Shown piece by piece: positions 22,213 to 33,537 of a stretch of 64,000 nucleotides of DNA. Within the stretch, counting starts at the first letter, position 1. Each line of letters begins with the position of its first letter. This DNA is from Nereocystis luetkeana (taxonomy: Eukaryota; Sar; Phaeophyceae; Laminariales; Laminariaceae). The notes below the pieces were generated by a model. The model searched no databases. It saw nothing but the letters and a program-made list of their open reading frames with translations, and was not told the origin of the DNA. The DNA lies in NCBI GenBank assembly GCA_031213475.1, contig JARUPZ010000009.1, positions 310,001 to 374,000 of the forward strand, read 5' to 3'. The position numbers and the translations under genes are program-made.

Positions 22213-25200
22213 ATATTAATACCTGGTACCTGGTAGGTGTTTTCGTCATGATACGAATCCTGCTGTACTTTGGGCTCATAGTATTATCCATGTATACACG
22301 AAAATGTGCCGGCAGCTCTGCGGGCCAGGAAACTGGACCCGACCAGGATTCTTGCCGCAGCGACGCGGTGGCCATCACCCCTCCCCCCCGTAATAGTGAC
22401 GGGGGCGCCTAAGGGGCAGGCACCAGCGGACAATTTGCACGTACCAGGTATCTGTTTTACCACCTGACACCTGACACCCTGTTCGCATTTGGTACTTTGA
22501 CCCCGAAGTGGGTCCATCCCATTTGGTACGTTTCTCCCACTTGGTGGTGTAAAAAGGTCATGAGCCGTCCGCAGGAGCCGCCCGAGGCCTACTGGGCACG
22601 CAGCCTGATCCTATTTTTTACCATGTAGGTCATACAAATCTACAGCAACTCCTGCCGTCCATACAACATACGAGCGTACAGCAGTATTGGATTTACGTGC
22701 AAATCTGAATAGCCTTGCACGTGCATGCAATTTCTCCGCCTATGCGGTCGCGGGCGCGCTGACTGATCCCACGTCATTTTCCCTGTTTTTGCATATGAAG
22801 ACAAGAACCAGCCGTCCTCTGCGGGTCAGACCCACCTCGTCATAAATAGCAGAGGCCCTCAGATGCTCTCATCAGTAGGAAGTAAAGTAAGGTATTTTCG
22901 GGGGGACATGCTGCCAGTATGTCCGGGTTCGATGCTGCTTAGACTACGACTACTCGCAGTTCTTGAGGATTCAATCCTGTGAGTACTCTGACGTCGTACT
23001 CTGTACCAGTATACCATATGCTTGGAAGTATTTCGGGCGTTTGTATCGCGGATACTGCTTGTTGTACTCGAGGTTCTGTACTTTGCCTGTACCGCCCGTG
23101 CTGGTATTGCTAGGATTTCGGCCGTCATTACTGCAAGATTCTCAGCAGTATCAGCAGTCATGGTGTGATCGCGCAGGAGTATACACGGGCAGTATCATCA
23201 TGACGCGCGTTCGCTTTTGGGAAAATCGAAGAGACTCCTCAACTGTGATGCGATCGAAGCGGTTATCGATACTCGTCTTTGCGAGCATACTACGGAAGTA
23301 GTAGATGGTACCAGGTATACTATACGAGGAGACCGGTCGTTTAGAACCTTAGTGCCAGAACTTCAGAGGGAAAGCGTGGCGAAACTAAACTGAACTACTC
23401 TTGTAACGGACGATTCATCGGTGGCTAGTGTTCACTACGACCCAAACCGAAACAGGTAGAGACGAAGTGACGCGAAGTGAAACTGCATAGCCATCTCGAC
23501 CCCACTAGGACTACGGTTCGGTTTCCACTCAAATTCTAAGCAGTTTACACCCGAAACGGAATTGCGGTTCTAAAAAGCTTGACGTTCGAGCCACAAGGCA
23601 GCATATAGATGTTGCATACAAAGATGAGTGTTTTGGACGCGTCGAGCAGGGGAGGAAGGGACGATATCAAAGCGCTCTTTCGACGACGTTTGCGGGTTAT
23701 TCTTGGAAGCAGGGTGATGTCGTCGACAACGATCGGATGGTTAGGGGGGGGGGAAAGGCATCTGCGGGGGGAGGGGGGGAGGGGAGGGAATGGGAGGGGG
23801 AGGGAAGACACCAAAACGCTCTTCCATGCTTTTTTATCGTAGCAGGGGTGCACGTATCACGAAAATCCGAGACCCCACCCTCCCTCCAAATCCCCAATAT
23901 TATTTTCGGGAATCACAAAGGGGGGAGGGGGGGACGTACTAATTTGTTGCTCGACTTGTTCATTTGACCACTGGCAGGGGGGTGTACTGAAGTCAAGTAA
24001 AACAGAGCTTTAAAAATATTCGGTTTTCGTGAATCCGTCCAGTACTCCCATTTCAGTGGTTTGTTTTTCATTACGGCCTTTGCAGGAGTGGGGTATCGTC
24101 GTCTGTTTATTGTGTATGGCCCATTGTCGTGCGCCCCTCCGCCAAGGCCTCTTTTGCCCTTATCGTCGTGCTTTGAAGGACGCCTAGATTAAGAAACAGG
24201 AAAACTGCTGGATGCCGTGTTTCGTATGTGATAATAGGTGCGTTCTAGACTAACTTCAGTATCACAACTTCCGAATTTCCTATTCCTGCGTCAAGGAGTC
24301 TTTTATCCTTGTCGTTCAGTACAGGACGCCTCTAGAACGACAAATCCCGATTTCCCTTTCTTTGTTTACATTTTAACCTGCCTTTCTTGCATCTCGTTTT
24401 CTTCTTATTAATAGGTGCCCTATAGTATTATACTATAGCAGTGTTTGTGTCGTCGGTTGCGGTCAGTTCAGGGGGCAAACCGGGTCCATTATAGCTTCTT
24501 TCCACCGCTGGCGACAACCAATTGCACCCCAGGTGTGCAAAGAAAAGGTTGCACACCCCCGCCCTGTTCCAGCTTGGCACCCTCATCCTCACCTCGACCT
24601 GATGTCACCCGGACCTGAGCCCTCTAAATTGTGCCTGGTTACGTGCTACGCTGCAATACAGGCGAGGGCAGCGCAGTGCTCACTGCAGATAGTACGCTCT
24701 GAAACGATGCAGGAAAGGCCTGTCCCCGTATTCGACGCCCAAAGAGACTCGCTACACCAGTATGTACACGCACATCATTTGTACCTTCCCATAAAAAAAC
24801 AAGTTGTTGGGTTTTATGAAAGCTGCGTACTTTTAGTAGACTATGATGTACCTGATACCAGGTACTGCTGTATAGTCGTACGAGTACGTGTAAGTAGTTT
24901 CTGCAGGGTTGACGTGACAAGATACCTTCGACTGTACGGTAAAAATCGGTGAATTCGCACAGGGCAGGGGTGCGATGGTGCCATCGTCTTTCACGGCTCG
25001 ATTTATCCAGGATGGGAAGGTTGCCACCACGTTCGGGATGCTCGAAATCTCATCGCAGGGGCTCCTGACATACGGTTGTTTTTGAGGCACTTATATCCCA
25101 GGTTTGCGAACGTGGGAGAGTGTGGTGGAGTCGGTTTTTAGAGGCTTCACTCCACAGAAGTGATTGGTGTCAGTGTTTTTAGTCTTGGTTTCTATACGCA

Positions 25201-25964
25201 CATCATACTGGTACTGCACATGAGAACGTATAGTCATCAAGAGGGGGGCATTCGTTTATGTTCCGCGCCGTGCGCCACACTAATGTTCGACATCGTCGCT
25301 CGAGCTGGGTGCATCCTCGACCTCGTGAAAACTCTTTGCAGCAGTCGACAACACGTGACAGTGTTAAAAAAAAGTCACCATTACAGCATCGCCCACTTCA
25401 AGCAGCCTGGGCTACTGATCAAGCAGCCTGGGCTGGTGGTGAATGGGGTGGGTGGGGGGTGGTGAGTGACTATCTTGTTGCTTGCCTTACTCAATGAACA
25501 TCGACAAATCATCCCTTGCGAGACGGAGCACCGTTCCTACTCCTATTAGACACTTCCTCCCAACATTGGGCGAGGGGGGGATGATGCGAGTTGCAACAAT
25601 TTCAACGCAAGGCGATATGTATATGAGACGCAGATTCGAGTACGAACCTCTCCATCAGCAGTTGTGATGAAACCGCACCCAATAACCGCTGCCCAAAGCA
25701 AGTTCCGGTAGGGGATTGATCGCTATCATCTCCTTGCAAGAATACTGTACGTACAAAGGAGACATTTTCAACGTACTTATGGGGGGGGTTCTATTGAGAG
25801 GTTGTTACCTAACCATCAAGAACCGCATTTCTTCCCGAGAACCTTGTCTGGAGTTAACCGCTACAACGTGCAGCACGACTCGACGAAATTCAAGAGGGAC
25901 AGCTAAGGATGAACTCTGATCGCCATATTAATGAAAGCGCGCATCGAAGCAGGAGGGGGGAAGG
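22213..25964. other. Unassigned sequence
   Basis: No gene is supportable. A degenerate MITE-B lies at about 23500-23580 (GGACTACGGTTCGG facing ATTGCGGTTCTAAAA). G-rich runs occur near 23740-23810 and 23920. TACC(A/T)GGTA words lie near 22209, 22441, 23308 and 24857. Opposed frames at 23545-23967 reflect the G/C-rich run. Confidence 0.4.
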
Positions 25965-26230
25965 GGGTGCTCATGCCATGCATGGCCGTAGTCGTGTGAC
26001 CATATGACCATAGACCCTCGCATCCGTACAATGCCGAGACCGAGCACGTCGGGTTTTCACGGACCAGGCAGACATTGATGGCACCAAGCGCGAAGCACCG
26101 CGATGTGCTGGACGAGCCGCGTGAAGTGTGACCTGCATCCGACCAAGAAGTTGTTGTGAGGCGGGCTTTCTTGAATACGATGACGGCGTCGAATTTATTG
26201 ATTTGTTTTCTGGTGTGGCCACTGCACCAA
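25965..26230 (+). repeat. R3 dispersed repeat copy
   Basis: R3 runs from CCATGCATGGCCGTAGTCG through ACAATGCCGAGACCGAGCAC, CAGGCAGACATTGATGGC, CGCGAAGCACCG to GAGGCGGGCTTTCTTG. Other copies: 49047-49312 and 57153-57424 (both opposite strand), 62720-62990 (same strand), plus fragments at 29548-29600, 30408-30475 and 48955-49010. A shared reading frame exists on the minus strand of this orientation. Confidence 0.8.
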
Positions 26231-26236
26231 AGAAGT

Positions 26237-26370
26237 CGGGGGGTGGGGGGGGGTGGGGGGGTGGGGGGGGGTGGGAGGGTTGGGGGGTGGGGGGGGGTGG
26301 GAGGGTGGGGGGGTGGGGGGGTGGGGGGGGGGTGGGGGGGTGGGGTGGGGGGGGGGGGGGGGGGGGGGTG
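26237..26370 (+). repeat. G-rich (GGGGGGGT) minisatellite
   Basis: About 130 bp of G-runs of 3 to 20 separated by single T or A bases, directly following R3. It has strong potential for multiple G-quadruplexes. Open frames across it (poly-Gly/Val, poly-Pro) are artefacts. Confidence 0.95.
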
Positions 26371-26589
26371 AAGTGCTTGCTATGTGACGATACTGAGGAG
26401 ATCTGGGTTTCGAAAGGGAGGAAGCGGGAGAAAAATCAGGGCAAAGAAAATATTTGGGATGGAGCAAATTGAATCAAGTGTGGAACTCCCCGTGTTTTTA
26501 CGTATTAATAGCTACCTGGTATGGCGCCCAGAAAGCGTGGAAATAAGGTGCTGACTTCACAAACCCCAGGCAACAATCAATGATTGTAC

Positions 26590-27400
26590 CCGGTGTCGAG
26601 GTTTCCACGCCGCAGGGGTGGTATCGCTCCGGGGGTCGCCGCTTTCGTCCCCGATTCGTAGGGATTTTAAAGACGGGGAGACTTACTGATCTGTTAGAGT
26701 TGTAGGTATAGGGAATAATTTCAGACCTGGGGATGTGACCGTATCCTCCCGAGTGTCTGTACCGTACGAGACGGAATCATCTTGAGGGATCGGCACTACC
26801 GTCCCCGATTCGTTGTAATTGTAGATGCATGGCAGATTTTTTTTCCAGATCCGCAAAAGCGACCGTGTCCTCACGGGGTGCCGCCTGCTCCACAAAAAAC
26901 CCAGCCAGTGGTCAACCCAGAGTTGGGGTTCCCACACCGCGTGTGCGAGGGAGTATCGTTCTGCGGGGTCGCCGCTTTCGTTCTCGACTCGTTGGAGTTG
27001 TACGTGGATAGTTTGAAGACTTTCTGACCCAGGGATGTGACCGTATCCTCTCCGGGTGCCGCCGAGCCATCTGCTCAGCGAAACCAGCTTGGGGTGAACC
27101 CGGAATTGAGGTTTCCACACCGTTCGTGCGGGGCGGTTTGGTTCCCAGGGGTTTCGCAGCCTTCATTCCCGATTCGTCGATTTTGTGGATTGTAATGCTT
27201 CCTGATCCGGGGATGGACCGTTTCCTCCCTGGTCGCGTGTGCTGAACGAAACTAGCCCATGGTCACCCCGAAGTTGGGGTTGATCCACGGAATCACCGTT
27301 GTCGTTCGTGATTCGTTGAAGCTGCGGATGCGCGAGACGTCGTGTGACCCGGGGGTGATACCGCATCCTCCCCGGTTGCAGCGGAACCACGTTGTCGCCC
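26590..27400 (+). repeat. Degenerate tandem array, about 180-bp unit
   Basis: Landmarks recur in order: GTGACCGTATCCTCC (26728, 26861 variant, 27039, 27220, 27360) and TTCGTTCCCGATTCGTTG (about 26650, 26805, 26984, 27170, 27310). Spacing of about 180 bp shortens to 130-155 bp where units carry deletions. Overlapping frames on both strands are by-products. Confidence 0.75.
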
Positions 27401-27763
27401 AAAACTTTGCTGTCCTGCAGACCCGCGACGTAGCCACGTCGCCGGGAGGGGACGATCGCGCCGTGTGCCTGGCGCCCTTCCGATGGGTGAGGGCGGACGA
27501 GGGTACCTCCTGGACCAACACGGCGACGTTTGATATTGCCCCATGGAGATGGAGTTGGTGTGATCGAGGCTTGGGGAGTTGAGAGAGAAACATTGACGAC
27601 GAAAGTGGCGGTTACAGAAACGGCTAGACCACTGCATGGTGTGGGGGGTGATAAAGGCTGGTCTCCGAGTTACAACACCAGGAGTCGCAAAAGTCACTGG
27701 CCCGACATGATTGACCCGAAAACCAGGAATCCCCCCCCATGTCTACACACCATGTTCTGTTCT
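27401..27763. other. Unassigned; GC-rich flank of the tandem array
   Basis: A plus frame ending at 27582 is unrecognised and overlaps minus frames of equal length. No gene call. Confidence 0.35.
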
Positions 27764-27853
27764 GTTTTAGAACCGCAGTCCCGTTTTGGGACATGTGACC
27801 TCTAGTTCAAGTTGGGTTGCCCCCAAAACGGGGCTGCGGTTCTAAGAGGTTTA
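27764..27853. mobile_element. MITE-B copy
   Basis: TTTTAGAACCGCAGTCCCGT at the left mirrors AACGGGGCTGCGGTTCTAAG at the right. The outer TTAA sites are worn. Confidence 0.75.
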
Positions 27854-28424
27854 AGGCAATCCGTAATAAGTGTTGGTCGGAATCTGACCGAAGGCAAATA
27901 GCTCCATCGTTTGTCATTTTCGGGGCACGGGTTCTCTATTAATAGTGCTTGATCTGGGTACGTAGGGTTTTATCTCAATATCTTGAAATAGGTGTGTGCA
28001 TCGGATCGGATGCGAAGATGTGGATCGTTTGTGCGCATGTATCGAAGGCATGTACTTTATTTGGACCATGTAGCTTACGATTGTGGTTATCGTAGGCGCA
28101 AGGAGACCTTCCAACGGTTTATTTAAACACATGATAATATCTCAGCATCCGTATCTCATTATCTAGGTATAAATATCCAAATCTCACCATCTGTGTTCCG
28201 ACTGAGGAAGAAGAGGAGAAAGAACGGCAAATATATTCAATGAGATGAAAAAAAAACTTCGTCTCATGAACCATATTTGGAATAAAGGGGCTGTACGAGT
28301 AAATTGTTTTGGATTTTTAGTCGAAACAAAAGATCCTATGACCATTGTGGCTGGTATATACATGGAACGGGTCACTTGGTAAACGATGGGCGGGGGGGTT
28401 GTTGTGCTCGGTCTCGCGTAGATA

Positions 28425-28590
28425 TGCCAGTTTAGACGAAAATACTCAGATGTGCCCGAACCGCCAAAAGAGTCTTTCCGAACACACCGACCAGCTCGCA
28501 CAGCAACCAAGCAGGCCTATGGCTAGGGTTGGGATTAGAGTTAGAGTTCCGGGTCGGGGTAGTGGCCGCCCGCGGTAAGCTGGAGCCAAA
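28425..28590 (-). repeat. R5 dispersed repeat, second copy
   Basis: Reverse complement of 1590-1760. It contains GGCTAGGGTTGGGATTAGAG, the inverse of the telomere-like run at 1.6 kb, but with fewer hexamers, so the hexamer tract varies in length between copies. Confidence 0.65.
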
Positions 28591-29547
28591 AATATCATCA
28601 CCGTAGGGGGAAGGAAAGTTTCAGGTTCGCGACGAAACCCCTGCGTCATCAGAACAACACCATTTTCCCGGGCACGTCTGAGGCTGGATCATATGCCACA
28701 TATTATATTGGGTAATTGTCTTCATCTGCAGGGAGGTTTCAGGGTATTTGGTCCCATATTTTATCAAAACTGATCAGAAGTGCGTCTAACGGGGCCTGTG
28801 TATTGAGAAAAATGTTCCTTCTCGATTTTATCGATGATCGTCTTTGACCAAATAGACTGTTGCTGCGACTTTATTCTACCACGTGATAACATTTCAGAAG
28901 GTGATTGAAATCGCTTTTGCACGAGACATCGGAGGCATTGTACCATTTTGTATGGGTTAGTAGACTGGGCTCTTGACGGGTCACGACGCTACGTGCTTAG
29001 GTACGCTTGTACACAGCTGGGCTCCAGCACTTGTGCATCGGCCAGCACTCATGCATGCAGCTGCTTTACGTCAGCAGAACAACTTTGGGGACGAATAGGA
29101 GGAGACTACAGCGGGTTCAAAACAATCTAACGTTTTTTTTTCCCACTACGACCGCCGCAAGAAGCTCATGCTCCGTGAGAGCGAGAGCTCCTTGCTGCTC
29201 CAGCAACTAGGAGATCCCTTACCCAGCTCCCCAGGGGGTTCCTCATTCCGTTCCCCTTCGAGGAGCTGGTGGTGAAGGTTGATCGCCCAACCCGGCGTTA
29301 ATCGCTGGTTCGTGTCGTGGAGTCCAAAATCTCCGTTGTGTGCTGTTTTATTTTATTCGCCTATGAAATCAAACCAAAATCACGACAACATGGCACATCG
29401 AATAACGATGTGGTGGGATTTGTTGCTGGTCAAGTATCCGATTTGCTTCCGTTTTCAATCACAAAAAATAATACCTGGTACTGTATAATATCCAGCTTGA
29501 GGGAGTTCGCTTTACACGGCAAGTTTCCGCCTGCTGGGTGTACTCAT
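28591..29547. other. Unassigned sequence
   Basis: No gene is supportable. A plus frame at about 29105-29275, with D-R-R-K-K-L-M-L-R-E-S-E-S-S-L-L-L, follows a T9-CCC tract and resembles a terminal exon, but nothing else supports it. Confidence 0.35.
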
Positions 29548-29933
29548 ATAATGCATGGCCGTTGTCGTACGACGATAGACCCCCGCACCACTACCTTAGA
29601 TGTCAGGAAAACTCACTTTTACCCCTTGACGGACGGGGTCATGCCTTGACGGACGTGCCTTGACGGCAAAACCCGGGGACACGGAGTAAAAATCCCCGGT
29701 TTTTCAATCGCCTGGCCGAAGTATCGAAAAGGTCTATTTCCTATTTTCCTTGTTTTTTGTCCGGCAATTTTTCAATCATATAATGCCGCTTCGTGCAGCA
29801 TGGCGCGCGGGCGCGCGCTATATATAACAGGTTACGAATAGCACCGTATGCATGTACGCATCGAAACAAGTACTATTTATTGTTTTTACCTTTTTTGTTT
29901 TTAGTCATCACTTTTACTTTCCAGCCTAACTCC

Positions 29934-30212
29934 TGGGAGGTTCTACCCTCAGCGATCTTCTGGGCAAGCGGTGGTCACAGGTGTCGTCGATTCTCCCCCC
30001 TATAAGTGCCTTTTTTTTGTCGCGCATAGGCTTCAGCATTCCCACCGCTCGCCGATTTTCATCGAATGTAGCTAGCTCACGCTCTCGCGCTTTCCGCCAA
30101 TCATTCTTTTTATGCAAGAAAAAGTCCCTACGAGCATGCACTCGGTGAGACTTGAACCCAGGAAATTGATCTTGATGGGCACACGGACCACCTACCAAGC
30201 CACCGGGGACGC
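29934..30212 (-). mobile_element. SINE-B copy
   Basis: On the minus strand the head is tRNA-like: an A-box-like GTGGCTTGGTAGGTGG and a B-box-like GGGTTCAAGTCTCACC with normal spacing. The body carries AGCGCGAGAGCGTGAGCT and ACATTCGATGAAAATCGGCG. It matches 54657-54983 on the plus strand. This is a SINE, not a functional tRNA gene: the acceptor arm is not closed. Confidence 0.8.
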
Positions 30213-30966
30213 CGGTACTATGAAGAGTAATATCTCGCAGTACGATTTCTCACAAAAGAGACGAAACAAAAATGGGTTTCCGCACAGGTATTAAGGCGTT
30301 GTTCTAGCGGGGACAGGGCCCAATCCGTCTAGACAGATGGAAAGGTCTTGACGGATTTGTTAACTGATTGCTTGACGATTGCCCATCTCCTGACATTTTT
30401 TACCCCTACAATGCCGGGACGGAGCACGTCGGGTTCCACCGACCAGGGAGATATTGCACCGTAGATTCTGGTCATTTTAGTTTCGATTGGAAACGGAGGG
30501 TCTTATCTGCTGGTCCGAACCCATCTGGATGTGATAGATTAACAGGCCTCTAAAAAACAGTGCAAAGGCGAACGAGACTAGCGTTTGCAATGTTGTTTTG
30601 CGAGGATGGTTGGAGGCGGATAGTAATATTTTGATGAGGCTCATGGTTCCTTAGCATTGTTGAGATCGCAGGCGTTTTTTCGTGATGGAGGTTAGTTTCC
30701 AGGTCGTGGTCAGTTGGGTGGGCACATATTCAAGATACACCAATGGTGCAATATACCCATTTTTATGTCACCCCGTGATCAGCCGATTTACGTTGTATTA
30801 TCCCCGGCCTGGGTTTATGTTGTACTTACAGTACATACATACCTGGTATATACTGGAAAAATTACCGTGAACTATTCCCAAGTAGTTGTGTTTTCTCGGG
30901 ACAAACCGGTTCATGCAGTACCTAGCTGGTGCTATCTACCATATGGCCTTGAACGGGATGATCTTC

Positions 30967-31069
30967 AACCCTTTCAAAACCGCAGTCCCGTTTTGGGTAC
31001 ATGTAGTTGGAATTTGAGTGGTCTGTCCCCAAACGGGCCGAAACGGGACTCCAGTTCTACAAGGGTTAA
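30967..31069. mobile_element. MITE-B copy
   Basis: CAACCCTTTCAAAACCGCAG mirrors GACTCCAGTTCTACAAGGG, ending in TTAA. It carries a small internal duplication of CGGGCCGAAACGGG. Confidence 0.8.
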
Positions 31070-31299
31070 GTGGGTTTACCACTCCTGTACCGGGTATACC
31101 CATACCGTTCTCTGGGGTAACCCGGGTACACACACAGGTATGGCCTACTGTAAACATACCCAATACTAGAGGGGTGCATGGAACAGCGTGAAACAAGTGT
31201 GATAAGATGATCGGGCAACACTCGACCTGAGACGAACTTCCGAACGGGTTTTCTCCGTGACGAGAAAATCACACGCCACGACATGAGAATGCTGCCTTG

Positions 31300-31428
31300 G
31301 TGTGTTCTTCACATTAAACCGCTCTTCCTACCCGTCGACATCCAGCACAACCAGTGTCCGTGCCAATTCTTCAATCCTATTATTAGAAGAGACGCAAGTT
31401 CTGTGGTCACAAAGCTATGCCACAGAGA

Positions 31429-31430
<2 letters not shown>
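31300..31430 (+). repeat. R1 repeat, left part (split by SINE-A)
   Basis: R1 starts with GTGTTCTTCACATTAAACCG and continues CCCGTCGACATCCAGCACAA, CCAGTGTCCGTGCC, GATTCTTCAATCCTATTA, AGAAGAGACGCAAGTTCTG, TGGTCACAAAGCTATGCC. It stops at CCACAGAGATA, where SINE-A has inserted. The rest resumes at about 31808. Confidence 0.85.
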
Positions 31431-31479
<49 letters not shown>

Positions 31480-31803
31480 CATCCCATTCATTATCTTCGC
31501 ACATCTTCTTCTCTCTCTCCTTCCAACTCGTAACTCAGATCCGGGGTCACATAGCAGGCTCTTCTCCCCCCTTCCCGCTACGGTACGTGCCTTCATTTTT
31601 TATCGCGAGAAGATTTCAGCCTTTTCTTCCCTCGTCGACTCGCATCGAATTGTGCCTACCCACGCTGCAAGGCGCTCTCAACAATTGAATCCCTTTTTTT
31701 TTATTTTTGCAAATAAAGTCAAAGTCCGACCCTCCTGGGGCTCGAACCCAGGACTCAAACAAGTAGAATTCGAGGTTAACCACTTGAACCACCGGGGCGA
31801 CCG
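31431..31803 (-). mobile_element. SINE-A, full-length copy
   Basis: On the minus strand the 5' head is tRNA-derived: A-box-like TGGTTCAAGTGGTT and B-box-like TGGGTTCGAGCCC, an internal Pol III promoter. The body carries AATTGTTGAGAGCGCCTTGC, TCTCGCGATAAAA and GACCCCGGATCTGAGTTACG. The A-tail is the poly-T at 31432-31479. It sits inside R1. It needs reverse transcriptase from a LINE elsewhere; none is visible here. Confidence 0.92.
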
Positions 31804-31807
31804 ACTA

Positions 31808-31925
31808 CGTTGCCACGTACCTGGTATGCAGTAAGCACCGCAGTGGGCGGAGCCATGCCATGTCATCATACTATTTAATAGATACGACAGGCACGACACA
31901 CACATTCTATGAAGTAGAGAAACGA
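31808..31925 (+). repeat. R1 repeat, right part
   Basis: Continuation of the split R1: CACGTACCTGGTATGCAGTA, ATGCCATGTCATCATACT, ATACGACAGGCACGACAC, ACATTCTATGAAG. A TACCTGGTA word lies inside, at the place where the 33.7 kb copy has TACCAGGTACCAGGGTA. Confidence 0.8.
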
Positions 31926-32354
31926 GAGGAAACAATCAAAGCGGAAACAAAAACAAAGTAGACAAATCGAAAGAGAAATACAAAAAAAATGAAAGCAAGG
32001 ACTATTAATAGAAGAAACAATCTGTCGTGCCCCCCCCCGCAGGCGAGGTGGCCAACACTTGAAAAAGAACGAGCTGGAAGAACAGAAAAAAAATAACAAA
32101 AACACCACTGCTTGTAAACAGAGTGAAACAAAGAACCAGGGAAAAATAACAGGCAGACCAAAGCGCAAAGCACACTCCAGGTGGCGGCAGCAGTTTGTGG
32201 CACGACTAATAGCCAGGACCTGTCCTGTAGAAGATTCTAAGAACTTAGAGGAGTGCTTTTGGAGACTGGTTGTCGCGTTCGCCGTGGGAGCAAGAGGGAA
32301 GTTTACCAGTTATTCGATACTATGGTTGAGGGTCACCTGTGTACAACACGAACG

Positions 32355-32442
32355 AATGTGTCTGTTTCTTCACATTACGTTATTTCTACCCGTCGACACC
32401 CAGGACAACCAGTGTCCGTGCCGATTCTTCAATCCTAATCAA
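32355..32442 (+). repeat. R1 fragment
   Basis: TTCTTCACATTACGTTATTT, CTACCCGTCGACACCCAGGA and CAGTGTCCGTGCCGATTC match the R1 left part; the remainder is lost. Confidence 0.75.
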
Positions 32443-32473
32443 AGGTGTGAGTAGACAGCACCTTCAACCCTTA

Positions 32474-32567
32474 AACCTTTTAAAACCGCAGTCCCGTTTT
32501 GGGGACAAACCACTCAAGTTTTGAGTAGTTTGTCCCCAAAACAGGACTGCGGTTCAAAAGGGGTTAA
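32474..32567. mobile_element. MITE-B copy
   Basis: CTTTTAAAACCGCAGTCCCG mirrors ACAGGACTGCGGTTCAAAAG, ending GGGGTTAA. The centre is CACTCAAGTTTTGAGTAG, so it is nearly a perfect palindrome. Confidence 0.85.
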
Positions 32568-32689
32568 CAGATAACAACTTTGCCGTGGCATGCCTTGACT
32601 GACACCAAACTACAAAGGCGTAATCTCAAACACTCCCGCCCTTGACGCCGCATGATTTGCTTTGCTTGGCATATCTCCTGGCATTTTTT

Positions 32690-32910
32690 ATCTTGACACG
32701 TAAAGAGATACAAGTTCTCTGGTCACAAAACTACGCCACAGAGATGCACATTGTTATACATTGTGTGTGTGCTCTTCACATTAATTCGTTCTTTCTACCC
32801 GCCAGCACAACCAGTGAGCAGAGTAAACAATGCACTGCCATGTCATCATACGAGGTTCTGGATACGACAGGCATGGCGTACACATTACAGTACTCGTAAA
32901 TGAAAGAGAG
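32690..32910 (+). repeat. R1 copy, rearranged
   Basis: AGAGATACAAGTTCTCTGGT, CAAAACTACGCCACAGAGAT, then CTTCACATTAATTCGTTCTT, GACAATGC-like and ATACGACAGGCATGGCGTAC words occur in an order showing internal rearrangement relative to 33.5 kb. Confidence 0.7.
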
Positions 32911-33059
32911 ATAATAAAAGAAGCAAACAAAAAAAGAGAAAACAGGAAGCGCCGAAAATGTAACGAACCCTGACCCTAAGGCAGTCAGGCTCGTACAACC
33001 ATTGTTTAACAACACAGCACATACTATCATAATAGTAGTATTTTCATTTATTTATTTAT

Positions 33060-33388
33060 TTTTTTGCTCATCCCATTCATTAACCCTTCTAGAACTCCAG
33101 TCCCGTTTGGGGGACACACCAGTCAAATTCCAAGTCATTTGCCCCCAATTGTCCCCAAAACGAGACTACGGTCCTAAAAGGGTTAACTTCGCACATCTTT
33201 CTTCTCTCTCTCCTTCCAACTCGTAACTCAGATCCGGGGTCACATATCAGACTCTTCTTCCCCCTTCCCGCTACGGTTCGTGCCTTCATTTTTATCGCGA
33301 GAAGATTTCAGCCTTTTCTTCCCTCGTCGACTCGCATCGAATTGTGCCTACCCACGCTGCAAGGCGCTCTCAACAATTAAATCCTTTT
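33060..33388 (-). mobile_element. SINE-A copy split by MITE-B
   Basis: Body and tail of SINE-A in minus orientation. CATCCCATTCAT is separated from CTTCGCACATC by a MITE-B at 33080-33186; in intact copies these are joined by TAT. The tRNA head is missing, the 5' end being lost after ATTAAATCC at about 33387. Confidence 0.88.
33080..33186. mobile_element. MITE-B nested in SINE-A, TTAA both sides
   Basis: TTAACCCTTCTAGAACTCCAG mirrors ACGGTCCTAAAAGGGTTAA. The host SINE gives the empty site: CATTCATTATCTTCG becomes CATTCA-TTAA ... TTAA-CTTCG. This is direct support for TTAA target duplication, as in piggyBac-type transposition. Confidence 0.9.
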
Positions 33389-33440
33389 TAGTATGGATAG
33401 TGCTGGTATCCGCCAGCCAACAATGCCGGCATGTGTGTGC

Positions 33441-33537
33441 TTAACCCTTTGAGAACCGCAGTCCCGTTCTGGGGGCAAACCAGTCAAAATTCAAGTAGTT
33501 TTGTCCCCAAACGGGACCGCGGTTCTAAAGGGGTTAA
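33441..33537. mobile_element. MITE-B nested in R1, TTAA both sides
   Basis: TTAACCCTTTGAGAACCGCAG mirrors GCGGTTCTAAAGGGGTTAA. It interrupts R1 at GTGTGTGC / CATTAAACCG, where unoccupied copies read GTGCTCTTCACATTAAA. It is a second insertion into a known empty-site context. Confidence 0.88.

Noticed and set aside
26128-26472. Gly-rich (114 aa) and Pro-rich (90 aa) frames
   Set aside because: Direct translation of the G-run array.
29105-29275. Possible terminal exon (D-R-R-K-K-L-M-L-R-E-S-E-S-S)
   Set aside because: There is only a T9-CCC tract as context, no partner exon and no family match.
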